Positions 18,101 through 26,083 of a DNA stretch of 36,409 nt are shown here, one piece after another. Source of the DNA: CAZUVM01 sp964623885 (GTDB lineage Bacteria; Verrucomicrobiota; Verrucomicrobiia; Limisphaerales; UBA8199); NCBI GenBank assembly GCA_964623885.1, contig CAZUVM010000165.1, forward strand, positions 1 to 36,409. The letters are read 5' to 3'. How positions within the stretch are numbered: the stretch's first letter is position 1; each line of letters begins with the position of its first letter. The translations under genes were made by a program, and so were the position numbers. Below the pieces are notes generated by a model that was given only the letters and a program-made list of their open reading frames with translations, was not told the origin of the DNA and ran no database searches.

Positions 18101-18239
18101 CGGCCTGCTTGTTTCCCAGGCGCTCACACTCTTCACAACGCCGGTTGTTTATTTGTTTTTCGAGCACCTGCGCAATCGCTTCGCTCTCTGGCGGACCCAC
18201 CGGACTCCCTTGCTTCGCGACGGTCAGCAAACGGCCTAA
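15120..18239 (+). CDS. RND multidrug efflux permease, HAE1 type, second of two (MdtC-like)
   Basis: A second full-length HAE1 permease (1039 residues) that is clearly a paralogue of the one before it, starting at GTG with ASLSEPFIRRPVGTSLLAAG. The proton relay is intact: Asp402-Asp403 in FVVDDAIVVIEN and Lys925 in IVKKNAILMIDF. The arrangement of one adaptor and two permeases matches mdtABC, in which the two permeases form a mixed trimer; a mixed pump here is inferred. No outer-membrane factor (TolC/OprM type) is found in the window, so one encoded elsewhere must be used. It ends the operon; 186 bases separate it from the next gene. Confidence 0.95.
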   Translation: MASLSEPFIRRPVGTSLLAAGLFMSGVVAYYSLPVAPIPRVDFPMITVQASLPGADPATVASTLAAPLERRLGQISGVSEITSVSTLGGTAISIQFNLDRSVDRAARDVQAAINAAAGDLPANLPAPPTYRKVNPADSPVMILAMTSDTMPSTQVYDYGDSIIAQRLSQVEGVSQVIISGAAKDAIRVQVNPATLASANLSMEDVRTNLGQVNVDEPKGSLEGHGLSYTLDSNDQLLEADEYQKLVLAEKPRGPVRLSAMGRAIESVENTLQAGWAGTNTAVLVIIFKQSDANVIETVQRIKRELPHLAEWIPPSVHISALSDRTRTIEASVKEVQISLGLSIALVIMVMFLFLRRFWPTFIASITVPLCLTGTATGMYFCRYSLDNLSLMAITISVGFVVDDAIVVIENIFRHIEHGEPVFEAALKGARQIGFTIISMTTSLVAVFIPLLFMGGLVGRLLHEFAVTLSMAVLISGVLSLTLTPMMCSRFLRPESAYGKPGVFYRFSEGVFNVLLDGYSAALRWVLRHQFIMLGVFLATLVATVLLYAVVPKGFMPQQDTGSIMGTTEASQDISFQAMSALQREVLAIVIADPAVETVGSFVSGSGNSTVNTGRMFITLKPIEQRHITADQVINRLRRRLTGLPGITLFMQASQDIRVGGRMSKAQYQYALQSTDLDELKYWSSTLLSKLRQNRLLRDVTSDQLTGGLQMNVVVDRDAAARLGISPGAIDSTLYDAFGQRQVSTLYKRFNQHFVVLEAEPRFLTDPESLKKIFVRSSTGQLVPLSAVAKFQPGNAYLSVNHQGQFAAVTLSFNLAPGASLGEATETVQQAVDELHIPASVQGSFQGTAQVFKASVASTPLLVLAALVAVYVVLGMLYESLIHPITILSTLPSAGVGALLALMATGLELSLVSFIGIILLIGIVKKNAILMIDFAIEAERAENANPEDAIYRACLIRFRPIMMTTLAAMFGAVPLAIGIGAGSELRQPLGVAIVGGLLVSQALTLFTTPVVYLFFEHLRNRFALWRTHRTPLLRDGQQTA

Positions 18240-18317
18240 ACAGGGAATACCGCCACATCAGAAGTAAACCGATCGGGCCGACTTATGCCAGTGTCTTAAG
18301 GTCAATGTTTGATATTG

Positions 18318-18346
18318 TACACAGTGTAACCCTGATTTAAATTCAG
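18318..18346. promoter_or_regulatory. Two adjacent dyads, possible operator/promoter upstream of the GNAT gene
   Basis: TACACAGTGTA at 18318-18328 is an 11-base perfect inverted repeat. CTGATTTAAATTCAG at 18332-18346 is a 15-base dyad with six of seven pairs matching. TTGATA at 18309-18314 resembles a -35 element, and the first dyad would sit in the spacer of such a promoter. No convincing -10 box was found. The location, between two complete genes and about 80 bases before the acetyltransferase start, suits a repressor site, but no regulator gene is nearby. Confidence 0.35.
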
Positions 18347-18425
18347 TCTGTCATTTCTTCCCTTGCCCGACTTCTTCGGTTGCTTAGAATCCGCTTACGA
18401 TTGTCCTGTTCAGATATCCGAGCTA

Positions 18426-18944
18426 ATGAACCTCATCCATTGCAGCCGGGATCAAGCCAAGGAAATCCTGGCCATCCTCAACGACGCCATTGCTAATTCC
18501 ACGGCGATTTATGACTACAAACCCAGGACGCCACAAATGATGGAAGCTTGGTTCGACGCCAAGCAGCGAGGAGGATATCCGGTCATTGGCATCGCTGCAG
18601 AATCGGGTGAGCTAATGGGCTTTGCGAGTTTCGGCACCTTCCGCGCCTGGCCGGCATATAAATACACAATCGAGCATTCCATTTACGTGGCCACTAAATT
18701 CAGAGGCCAAGGCCTTGGGCGCCGACTGTTGGAAGAGGTGATTGCCGCCGCCCGGAAACAACAATATCACGTTCTCATCGGCGCCATCGATTCGGAAAAC
18801 GCGCTGAGTATCCGCCTGCATGAGCGATTTAATTTCCAGCACGCCGGAACCATTCGGCAAGCCGGTTACAAGTTCGGCCGCTGGCTCGACCTGGTTTTTT
18901 ATCAGCTTATCCTCGAGACACCGGCGCAGCCGATTGATGGCTGA
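18426..18944 (+). CDS. GNAT family N-acetyltransferase, phosphinothricin acetyltransferase-like
   Basis: A 172-residue GNAT acetyltransferase from the ATG at 18426. The frame runs back to a TTG at 18363, but the shorter form gives the usual PAT length and N terminus. The PAT pattern is visible as ILNDAIANSTAIYDYKPRTP and MEAWF, with GFASFGTFRAWPAYKYTIEHSIYV in the middle. The acetyl-CoA motif A is ATKFRGQGLGRRLLEE, and NALSIRLHERFNFQHAGTIR near the end is motif B. Enzymes of this group acetylate the amino group of small metabolites such as phosphinothricin, methionine sulfoximine or related amino acids; the true substrate is unknown. It converges on ispD with only 12 bases between. Confidence 0.9.
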   Translation: MNLIHCSRDQAKEILAILNDAIANSTAIYDYKPRTPQMMEAWFDAKQRGGYPVIGIAAESGELMGFASFGTFRAWPAYKYTIEHSIYVATKFRGQGLGRRLLEEVIAAARKQQYHVLIGAIDSENALSIRLHERFNFQHAGTIRQAGYKFGRWLDLVFYQLILETPAQPIDG

Positions 18945-18956
18945 CCGAGCACTGGA

Positions 18957-19649
18957 TCACGCGCCGATCCGCTCCCGCCGCAGCAACGTTTCAATGTATT
19001 CGAGATCCTCCGAGCGCGTGACCTTTGGATTTGGTTCCATACTGACGACCAATTGAACAGGTTGGCCGATCAGCTCGCAGGCAGCCGTGTCGTCGGTGAC
19101 TTGCAGATTTCGACGGCGAACCTCGCCTAGCGCACGGCGAATGACGTCTACGCGAAACGCCTGTGGCGTCTGCACGGCCCAAAGCCGCGAGCGGTCCAAA
19201 GTCCTCTCGATCAACTTGCCGTCGCTTGATTCCTTGATGGTGTCCGTGACTGGTTGGGCAGCTACGGCCGCCCCGCCTCGGCGCGCGGCTTGAATCGTGT
19301 CGGAAATCAATTGCTGGCTGGTGCACGGTCGGGCCGCATCCTGAATGGCTACGATCTCGGCGCTAGCCGAGAGCGCCGCTAAACCGTTCCAGACCGAGTC
19401 CTGACGTTCTTTTCCCCCGGCTGCAAGCCGGAATGGCTTGCGAAATTCACACTTCCTGGCCACATCCGTAAACGCACTTTCGAGCCCGGCCCGAATGACG
19501 ATCACGAGTTCGGAGATGCTTTGACACTGCTCGAACCGTCGCCACGTATGGGCAACGATAGGCCAACCGTGAAGTTCCAGGAAGAGCTTGTCCACACCCG
19601 GTCCCATCCGAGTCCCCTTGCCGGCGGCAACGATAATGGCGGAAGTCAC
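18957..19649 (-). CDS. ispD: 2-C-methyl-D-erythritol 4-phosphate cytidylyltransferase
   Basis: IspD of 230 residues, the usual length. It transfers CMP from CTP to methylerythritol phosphate, the third step of the MEP isoprenoid pathway, in the cytoplasm. The nucleotide-binding loop IIVAAGKGTRMG lies at 5-16, VAIQDAARP near 113 replaces the common HDAARP, and VTDDTAACELIG holds the conserved TDD. The start is a GTG 12 bases after the stop of the upstream pncB gene, so the two are probably cotranscribed. The gene is last in a minus-strand run of four. Confidence 0.95.
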   Translation of the reverse strand: MTSAIIVAAGKGTRMGPGVDKLFLELHGWPIVAHTWRRFEQCQSISELVIVIRAGLESAFTDVARKCEFRKPFRLAAGGKERQDSVWNGLAALSASAEIVAIQDAARPCTSQQLISDTIQAARRGGAAVAAQPVTDTIKESSDGKLIERTLDRSRLWAVQTPQAFRVDVIRRALGEVRRRNLQVTDDTAACELIGQPVQLVVSMEPNPKVTRSEDLEYIETLLRRERIGA

Positions 19650-19661
19650 GGCGGCACCGTA

Positions 19662-21110
19662 TCAGCTTTCGCCGCGCGCGGCGAGGACCAGGTTCGTTTT
19701 CAACTCGTGCAGGCCCAACTCGAGACCGGCAGGATATTGATGAGGGTTCACAAAGCGTTTGACACCGGGATGCAGCATCGCCAACTGCTGCTGGACCTTT
19801 TGACGCGCCTGCTCTAATGAAGGCATTCGGTAGACCAATTGGCCGCGCCGAAATATGGGCACGAGCAGATCCTCCTGAAGCGCTTCAGGAGAGAAATGTT
19901 TGCGACGCGTAAGATCCAGCGGGTCGACAATTGTAAACACCTCCGGGACTGGCCGGCTAATATCGTAGATTGCGTCACCGAGGAATTCGTTTTCTGAGCG
20001 GAACCGGCGCACCTGCAGAATTCCTGGGTTGGTGATTTTGGCAGCCTGATCAGACAGTTTCAACTTGGGCTCCCAGTCCGCGCCGGGCTTGCGGATGGCT
20101 GAAAGTTTGTAAACTCCACCAAGGGCGGGCTGATCAAAGGCGGTCACCAGCCTCGTCCCGACGCCCCACATTGTGATGGTGGCGCCTTGTTGTTTGAGAC
20201 TGTCAATGATGTGCTCGTCCAGATCATTGCTGCCCAAAATTGCGGTAGTTTCAAAACCTGCCTTATCGAGCATTTTGCGGGCTTGCATGCTTAGGAAAGC
20301 CAGATCCCCCGAATCGAGCCGAATGCCAGCCAACTCGTGCCCTTGGATGCGCAACGTTTTGCCCGCCTCTATTGCATGGCGCACACCATCGAGCGAGTTG
20401 TATGTGTCGACCAGAAACACGCAGTTATTCGGCATGGCCTTCGCGTAAGCCGCAAAAGCCTCCGCTTCAGTCGAGAACGACATGACCCAGCTATGTGCAT
20501 GCGTGCCCGAGACCGGAATGCCAAATTTTTGTCCGGCCAGCAAATTGGATGTTCCCGCGCAGCCACCAACGTAAGCAGCCCGGCTCGCGGTAAGGCCGCC
20601 ATCCGGCCCCTGCGCTCGGCGCAACCCGAACTCGATCACTGGGTCTCCCCGCGCGGCACGGCAAATTCGTGCCGCCTTGGTTGCTATCAGCGATTGAAAA
20701 TTGAAGACATTCAGCAGGGCGGTCTCAAGGATTTGCGCTTCCAGGATAGGCCCTTTCACGCGGAGCAACGGTTCCTGCGGAAATACCACCGTACCTTCAG
20801 GCAAGGCATCGACATCACAGCCAAACCGCAAACGTTTAAGACACTCCAGAAACGCAGGTTCAAATATCGGCAGTCCGTCTTGACCTTTGATCCCCTCCAA
20901 GTAAACCAGGTCTGCTTCTTCGAATCTGAAGTTCTGCAGGTAATCAATGGCGTCTGTCAGTCCGGCGGCGATAGTAAACCCGCTTTGAAACGGCGCTTTG
21001 CGGAAGCTCAGGTGGAAGACGGCCTCAAGGTCAACCGTTCCCGACTTCCAGTACCCGTAAGCCATCGTCAGCTCATACAAATCCGTGAGGAGTGCGGAAT
21101 GCATGTTCAT
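19662..21110 (-). CDS. pncB: Nicotinate phosphoribosyltransferase
   Basis: A 482-residue enzyme that makes nicotinate mononucleotide from nicotinate and PRPP, with ATP hydrolysis, in NAD salvage. TDLYELTMAYGYW at 9-21 and FGLRRAQGPDGG at 161-172 are family signatures. GTHAHSW at 202-208 carries the conserved histidine that is phosphorylated in the reaction cycle, and the later LDSGDLA and GSNDLDE motifs belong to the phosphoribosyl site. Length and motifs fit the long NAPRTase group. Its upstream gene, ribokinase, ends 54 bases before. The start is M-N-M, with a second in-frame ATG two codons on. Confidence 0.95.
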   Translation of the reverse strand: MNMHSALLTDLYELTMAYGYWKSGTVDLEAVFHLSFRKAPFQSGFTIAAGLTDAIDYLQNFRFEEADLVYLEGIKGQDGLPIFEPAFLECLKRLRFGCDVDALPEGTVVFPQEPLLRVKGPILEAQILETALLNVFNFQSLIATKAARICRAARGDPVIEFGLRRAQGPDGGLTASRAAYVGGCAGTSNLLAGQKFGIPVSGTHAHSWVMSFSTEAEAFAAYAKAMPNNCVFLVDTYNSLDGVRHAIEAGKTLRIQGHELAGIRLDSGDLAFLSMQARKMLDKAGFETTAILGSNDLDEHIIDSLKQQGATITMWGVGTRLVTAFDQPALGGVYKLSAIRKPGADWEPKLKLSDQAAKITNPGILQVRRFRSENEFLGDAIYDISRPVPEVFTIVDPLDLTRRKHFSPEALQEDLLVPIFRRGQLVYRMPSLEQARQKVQQQLAMLHPGVKRFVNPHQYPAGLELGLHELKTNLVLAARGES

Positions 21111-21164
21111 TAAAGGTGGGACAGGATCTTAAAAATGAAGTAGGTGTATGCCACGATGCGGTCT

Positions 21165-22115
21165 TTAAATGCGAATTCCCTGAATTTTAGTGGAGCGCAT
21201 GAAGCGCTGCACTTTAGCGCGACGGGGAATGGCATCTTGCGCGCCCACTTTGAGTGTCGCCAGGGCGCCCGCGCAGTTGGCGAATCTCACTGCTTCGGGC
21301 ATGGCCGCGCCCTCTGCCAATCGCGTGGCCAGGGCGCCAGCAAAAGTGTCCCCGGCTCCCACAGTATCGACCGGCGTAACCTGAAATGTTGAAACTTCGA
21401 ACCATTCCTCACCGGAGACCACGAGGGTCGGGCGACCCCCGCGCGTCACGACCAGCCATCGGCATCGTTTGCGCGCGAGCTTGCTGCGTAAATCAGTAAG
21501 CTGCCGGCGTAAACTCCCTGCATTCAGGCCAACAATCGCGCTGGCCTCCGAGCTATTCACGATCAGAACTTCGATTTCGCACTGGCCCCACGGGAAACCT
21601 TCGCGGACTGGCGATGGGTTCATTACAACAGGCACGTGCGCGCGATTTGCAATGCGAATGGCTTCAACGATGGCGGCCAAGGGCACTTCCCACTGCAACA
21701 GCAGCATGTTGGACTCAACGATAGCCGCTCTGTGCCTCCGCAACGCGGCGGCATCCAACTCGCAATTGGCGCCAGGGCAAACGACGATGGAATTCTCCCC
21801 ATTAGTGTCAACCGAGATTAGAGCTATGCCGGTAGAAGCAACCAGGCTGACGCCCAGAGCTGTCGTTCTAATTCCCTCAGATCGCAGCCGCCGACGGTAC
21901 CCGCAGCCGGCCTCATCCCTTCCAACACAGCCCGCCAGGGTAACGCGAGCGCCCTGGCGCGCTGCAGCCACTGCCTGGTTCGCCCCTTTACCCCCATAGC
22001 GGTGGAGCAAAGCATTCGCCGACACAGTTTCGCCACTACGCGGCAAGCGCTGTACCCTCGCCACATAATCGAGGTTCAACGAACCTACCACCACAATTTT
22101 TGCGCGCTTCGTCAT
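21165..22115 (-). CDS. rbsK: Ribokinase, PfkB family
   Basis: A 316-residue PfkB-family kinase. The N-terminal VVVGSLNLDYVARV, the GGKGANQAVAAARQGARV signature at 41-58, and VDTVGAGDTFAGALA with the catalytic Asp256 identify a ribokinase, which phosphorylates D-ribose at O-5 with ATP. DTNGENSIVVCPGAN is the ribokinase lid/substrate segment. No ribose transporter or RbsD is nearby. It may supply ribose 5-phosphate, and hence PRPP, to the neighbouring nicotinate phosphoribosyltransferase; this is an inference from the order only. It follows the sensor kinase by 15 bases. Confidence 0.92.
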   Translation of the reverse strand: MTKRAKIVVVGSLNLDYVARVQRLPRSGETVSANALLHRYGGKGANQAVAAARQGARVTLAGCVGRDEAGCGYRRRLRSEGIRTTALGVSLVASTGIALISVDTNGENSIVVCPGANCELDAAALRRHRAAIVESNMLLLQWEVPLAAIVEAIRIANRAHVPVVMNPSPVREGFPWGQCEIEVLIVNSSEASAIVGLNAGSLRRQLTDLRSKLARKRCRWLVVTRGGRPTLVVSGEEWFEVSTFQVTPVDTVGAGDTFAGALATRLAEGAAMPEAVRFANCAGALATLKVGAQDAIPRRAKVQRFMRSTKIQGIRI

Positions 22116-22130
22116 GGCGCCGTAATCGAC

Positions 22131-23489
22131 TCATTGAGTCACCTTGGGCAACACTATTCCAAAAACGGTCCCGCGATTGACTTGGGTCTGGTATTGTAAG
22201 GCTCCACCATGCTTTTCCACGATCCGGGAAGCGATTGAAAGCCCAAGTCCGGTGCCGGTCTCCTTGGTAGTGAAGAATGGATCGAACAATCGTTTCTCGA
22301 CGTCCGCAGGAATGCCATGGCCGGTATCCGCAACTTCAAGGATGACCACATCAGCTATTTCGTCCGCTAACCGCTTCGTTCCAGTCCGGACCCGGAGCGT
22401 GACGGTGCCGTGAGTGCCGATACTTTCTGCTCCGTTTTGGATTAGGTTGATGAGCACCTGCTGGATCTGCTGCGAGTCTACACGGATTTGTGCATGAATC
22501 GAATTCTCAATCACCAGGCGAATGTCCGCCTTGGCCAATTCGGGCGAAAGCAAAGTCTGAACCTGTTGCAGGGGGACCTCGGCAGCGACCGTGGCAAGAT
22601 GCGGTTCGGATGGCCGGGCAAACAGGAGCACGTCGCGAACAATACGTTCCAGGCGGCTGATTTCGCTAGCAATAATTTCCGCATCGGAGTGCTCCGGAGT
22701 GCCTTTTTGTAAATGTTTTTGTTGAATGAACAGCCAAGCCTTGATCGCAGTAAGCGGGTTTCGGATCTCATGTGCCACGCCGGCCGCAAGCATACCCAGC
22801 GAAGCGAGCTTTTCCTGCCGATTAATTAATGCCTGGTTTTCGACCAGTCTCACACGTAAAGGCGCGATTAATTCGCGATAAACGACCACCGCTAATCCAC
22901 CGCCGGCCAACAGCAACAATGCGAGCGACCCTTCCAGCAGCAGGCGCAGATATGCCAATACCTTGTTAGAGTCCTCTAGAAACGTGTCCATCGATTCACG
23001 GTGCGCCCCAGCCAGTTGAAAGCCCAATTTCAGAATTCCCTGAGATTGCTTTTCAAAATCGGCAAACTCCGCCAGTGGCGTCGGCTCCTGGCCGCGCGCC
23101 CGGACCTTGTTCCCGATATCTCGCGCGGCGGCCATGTAGAAATCATAATTGGTATTGATCAAATCGAGGATTTGTTTTTCCTCCTCCGTATTGAGATTCG
23201 GCCGCTCGTCGTCGATCCATTTGTCCAGGGCTTTGCTGGAGCGGTCAAAATGGGACCAGTCGTTAGTGTCGTGATAGACGGCATAGCGCAGCACCGCATT
23301 GTTCAATTCCAGGATCGTCTGTTGAAAATGATCGGCAATTTGAAAGCTTTTCAGTTGGACTGTAGTCAACCGGTCCCGCAGTTCTCCGCCGCGCAACCAG
23401 GCGCTATGCGCGGTCCAGACGGTCAGCAGAACCATCCCCGCAATCGCCAGGATGAACGCACCTAACCGCAGCTTGATACCGCCACTCAT
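22131..23489 (-). CDS. Sensor histidine kinase, membrane bound, orphan
   Basis: A 452-residue kinase from the ATG at 23489; the frame extends four codons to a TTG. Two membrane segments (about 8-28 and 185-205) flank a helical periplasmic sensor of roughly 155 residues. The HisKA domain has the phospho-acceptor His240 in GVAHEIRNPLTAIK. The ATPase domain shows the N box (NLIQNGAESI), G1 (DTGHGIP), F box (FDPFFTTK) and G2 (GTGLGLSIAS). No response regulator lies within the window, so the partner is unknown. It is first in a run with rbsK, pncB and ispD and divergent from the FAD monooxygenase gene. Confidence 0.93.
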   Translation of the reverse strand: MSGGIKLRLGAFILAIAGMVLLTVWTAHSAWLRGGELRDRLTTVQLKSFQIADHFQQTILELNNAVLRYAVYHDTNDWSHFDRSSKALDKWIDDERPNLNTEEEKQILDLINTNYDFYMAAARDIGNKVRARGQEPTPLAEFADFEKQSQGILKLGFQLAGAHRESMDTFLEDSNKVLAYLRLLLEGSLALLLLAGGGLAVVVYRELIAPLRVRLVENQALINRQEKLASLGMLAAGVAHEIRNPLTAIKAWLFIQQKHLQKGTPEHSDAEIIASEISRLERIVRDVLLFARPSEPHLATVAAEVPLQQVQTLLSPELAKADIRLVIENSIHAQIRVDSQQIQQVLINLIQNGAESIGTHGTVTLRVRTGTKRLADEIADVVILEVADTGHGIPADVEKRLFDPFFTTKETGTGLGLSIASRIVEKHGGALQYQTQVNRGTVFGIVLPKVTQ

Positions 23490-23610
23490 CGATTGGTTCA
23501 ATTAGCATTTTTGCGGCTGGAACACTAGTCTGCATTAGCCCGCGGCGCCGCAAGATTTTCCATGACTTTTGCGCGTCTGGCGGCTACTATTGTTTGCACA
23601 ATTCCAATCC

Positions 23611-24888
23611 ATGCGCGAGGAACGAACTGAGGTGCTGGTAGTTGGGGCGGGACCGGTCGGGCTCTGGACGGCCTTGATGCTGGCCGAGGCGGGAGTGGAG
23701 ACAATTGTTATTGACCGAGAGGAACGTACCGCCGCCCGCAGCTACGCCTGCGCCCTGCATCCGCGCACCCTGAAACTCTTCCAGTCGGTCGGATTACTGC
23801 GCCCGGTCCTGGATCTGGGCCGACGCATTCAGACTGTGGCTTTTTACGATGGGTCCGAACGCCGCGCCGAACTGAATCTTCCGCAGATTGTCGGCGACTT
23901 TCTGTTGATCGTTCCGCAGAACGAGCTGGAGAAACTGCTGGAACAGCGACTGCGCGAAAGCGGCGTGGCGGTGCAATGGAATCATCGTTTTGACGATCTT
24001 TCCCAGGAAGAAGATTCCGTGGCCGTTGCGATCGAAGAACTGGGTGGCACCGGAACGGGATACATAGTGCCGCATTGGGAAAGCACGGTTAAGCACCGGC
24101 GCAATTTGCAGGCGCAATTTGTCATTGGCGCGGACGGACACCAATCGCTGGTGCGACAACGCCTGGGCGTTCACTTCGTGAAAACGGGCGAGCGGCAGGC
24201 GTTCGCCGCGTTTGAGTTTGAATGTGAGCCGCCCATTGCGGACGAGGTGCGAGTCGTATTAGGGGACACCACCAATGTTCTTTGGCCTTTGACCGGCAAC
24301 AAATGTCGTTGGACTTTTCAGCTCCGTCATGATGACCAGGCTCGCGAGTTCCCCGAGAAGGAGCGGCGAGCCGTCCGCATCGCGGAACCGGTCGTGGACG
24401 AGCGGGTTCGGCAATCGGTGCAAAAAGTGGCGCAGCGCCGCGCACCCTGGTTCACAAACGAAGTGCGAACAACAACCTGGTGCACGGCAGTTTTTTTTGA
24501 ACCGGGAATGGCCAGCGCCTTCGGTTCCGGGCGATGCTGGCTTGTCGGCGACGCAGCGCACCAAACTGGACCGGTTGGCGTGCAGAGCATGAATGTGGGA
24601 TTCCGGGAAGGAAAAGACCTGGTGGATAGCATTTGCAGGATCCTGCGGGAGGACGCGCCATTAGCGACTCTGTCAGGATACGACCGCGAGCAAACCGGCC
24701 AGTGGCGCGAGTTGCTGGGCATTGCAGGCGGACTGAAGCCGGGACCAGCGGCCGAAGAATGGGTCGGCGCATCCGCGGCAAAGATGCTGGCTTGCCTGCC
24801 GGGTTCCAGGTCTGACTTGACTGCGTTCGCCCGGGCATTGAACCTGACTTTAGCTCAAAATGAGCTTTCCATCTCCGCTAAAACCTGA
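23611..24888 (+). CDS. FAD-dependent monooxygenase (PheA/TfdB, FAD_binding_3 type)
   Basis: A 425-residue flavoprotein from the ATG at 23611. The longest frame starts 14 codons earlier, but the dinucleotide fold begins right after this Met. The Rossmann motif is GAGPVG at 12-17, with the acidic residue in TIVIDREE. VIGADGHQSLVR is the second FAD/NAD motif (DG), and WLVGDAAHQTGPVGVQSMNVG is the GD motif for the ribityl chain. Members hydroxylate aromatic rings with NAD(P)H and oxygen, mostly in degradation or ubiquinone-type routes; the substrate is unknown. The region after about 370 is short, without the C-terminal thioredoxin-like domain of phenol hydroxylases. Confidence 0.88.
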   Translation: MREERTEVLVVGAGPVGLWTALMLAEAGVETIVIDREERTAARSYACALHPRTLKLFQSVGLLRPVLDLGRRIQTVAFYDGSERRAELNLPQIVGDFLLIVPQNELEKLLEQRLRESGVAVQWNHRFDDLSQEEDSVAVAIEELGGTGTGYIVPHWESTVKHRRNLQAQFVIGADGHQSLVRQRLGVHFVKTGERQAFAAFEFECEPPIADEVRVVLGDTTNVLWPLTGNKCRWTFQLRHDDQAREFPEKERRAVRIAEPVVDERVRQSVQKVAQRRAPWFTNEVRTTTWCTAVFFEPGMASAFGSGRCWLVGDAAHQTGPVGVQSMNVGFREGKDLVDSICRILREDAPLATLSGYDREQTGQWRELLGIAGGLKPGPAAEEWVGASAAKMLACLPGSRSDLTAFARALNLTLAQNELSISAKT

Positions 24889-24915
24889 GAAGATATAGAC
24901 CTGAAAAAAGAACGT

Positions 24916-26037
24916 ATGATGACGATGAGGATCAAATTCCTTTTGGGCATTGGCATGATGGGCTGCGCCTTCGCACTACAGGCGCAACCGACGCCCGCGC
25001 CCGCGGCTGAAAATGGCAATGGCCCGAAAATGCAGTTCGCCACGCCCGTGTATGACTTTGGCAAAGCGCGCTGCGGTGAACCGGTCAAATATACCTATTA
25101 TTTTACCAATGTCGGAGACGCGGTACTGGAATTGAGCAACGTACAACCGCAGTGCGGTTGCACGACTGCGGGCGAGTTTACCCGGAAGGTTGACCCCGGC
25201 CAAATGGGCACTATCCCCATTCAGTTCAATACCGCGGCTTATAATGGTCAGGTTTTTAAAACGGTGACGGTCACTTCCAATGACAAAAAACAGCCCACGT
25301 ATGTGCTGCAGTTTAAGGGTGTGGTATGGAAACCCATTGAAATCATCCCGCCCTATCCCGTATTGAATCTGGCCGCCGACAGCGCATCGGGCTCCATGAC
25401 GGTACATATTACTAATCATTTGGATACACCACTGGAGTTGTACGATCTGCACAACAACGCTCAGAACATCAAAGCCGAGCTCAAAACGAACGAAATCGGC
25501 AAGAACTTTGAGGTGACACTCACGACCGTGCCCCCCCTCAGTGCGGGGAACACTGCCGGCAAATTTAGCCTGAAGACCAGTGAGACAAACATGCCGACCT
25601 TGGATGTTCAGTATTGGGTGAACGTGCCTCCAGGCGTTACTGTCATGCCGCCGCAAATCTACCTCGGTCAGGCACCCATGCTGAATGCAAGCACCAATGC
25701 GGTAAACATTCAGAACAATGGCGCCACACCCATGACGCTGTCCGATGCATCGGTCGACATTCCGGGGGTTGACGTTGAGATTCGGGAACTCAAAGCCGGC
25801 CATACCTTCAGCGTTGTATTTGGGTTCCCGGCGGGGTTTGTGTTGCCGTTAGGAATGCAGCAGGGATCGTGCACGGTCCGCTCCAGCCACCCGCAGTTCC
25901 CGCTGATTAAGATTCCCATCATGCAGGCACCGCGACCCGCCATGCCGCCCATTCCCAATTCTCAAAGCGCCCACGCGCCCGGTGCTCAAGCGAGCGTTCC
26001 GTCGCGCATTACCGCGCCGGCACCCGCCATTAAATAG
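24916..26037 (+). CDS. DUF1573 exported protein
   Basis: A 373-residue protein with a signal peptide (about 1-24) and a DUF1573 domain at about 40-135. The domain shows YDFGKARCGEPVKYTYYFTN and PQCGCTTAGEF, with Cys53 and the pair Cys80/Cys82. The domain is an Ig-like, ASPM/SPD-2/Hydin-type fold. Two further Ig-like repeats follow, and the C-terminal 45 residues are rich in proline and alanine. The function is unknown. The first ATG of a cluster (24916, 24919, 24925) was used. A rhodanese gene and a MauE/DoxX gene follow in the same direction, which suggests a redox or sulfur role outside the cytoplasm. Confidence 0.88.
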   Translation: MMTMRIKFLLGIGMMGCAFALQAQPTPAPAAENGNGPKMQFATPVYDFGKARCGEPVKYTYYFTNVGDAVLELSNVQPQCGCTTAGEFTRKVDPGQMGTIPIQFNTAAYNGQVFKTVTVTSNDKKQPTYVLQFKGVVWKPIEIIPPYPVLNLAADSASGSMTVHITNHLDTPLELYDLHNNAQNIKAELKTNEIGKNFEVTLTTVPPLSAGNTAGKFSLKTSETNMPTLDVQYWVNVPPGVTVMPPQIYLGQAPMLNASTNAVNIQNNGATPMTLSDASVDIPGVDVEIRELKAGHTFSVVFGFPAGFVLPLGMQQGSCTVRSSHPQFPLIKIPIMQAPRPAMPPIPNSQSAHAPGAQASVPSRITAPAPAIK

Positions 26038-26083
26038 CAATCGGGTTTCGGAAGCCTGGGCTTAGCTCGCAGGTGCGCGCGTT

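Noticed and set aside
20337..21113. 258-residue plus-strand frame
   Set aside because: It is antisense to pncB, whose motifs are complete; the frame has no recognisable domain.
22131..23489. Histidine kinase with an adjoining response regulator
   Set aside because: Neither neighbour has a receiver domain: one side is ribokinase and the other an FAD monooxygenase.
24976..25803. 275-residue minus-strand frame
   Set aside because: It lies wholly antisense to the DUF1573 gene, with no family motif.
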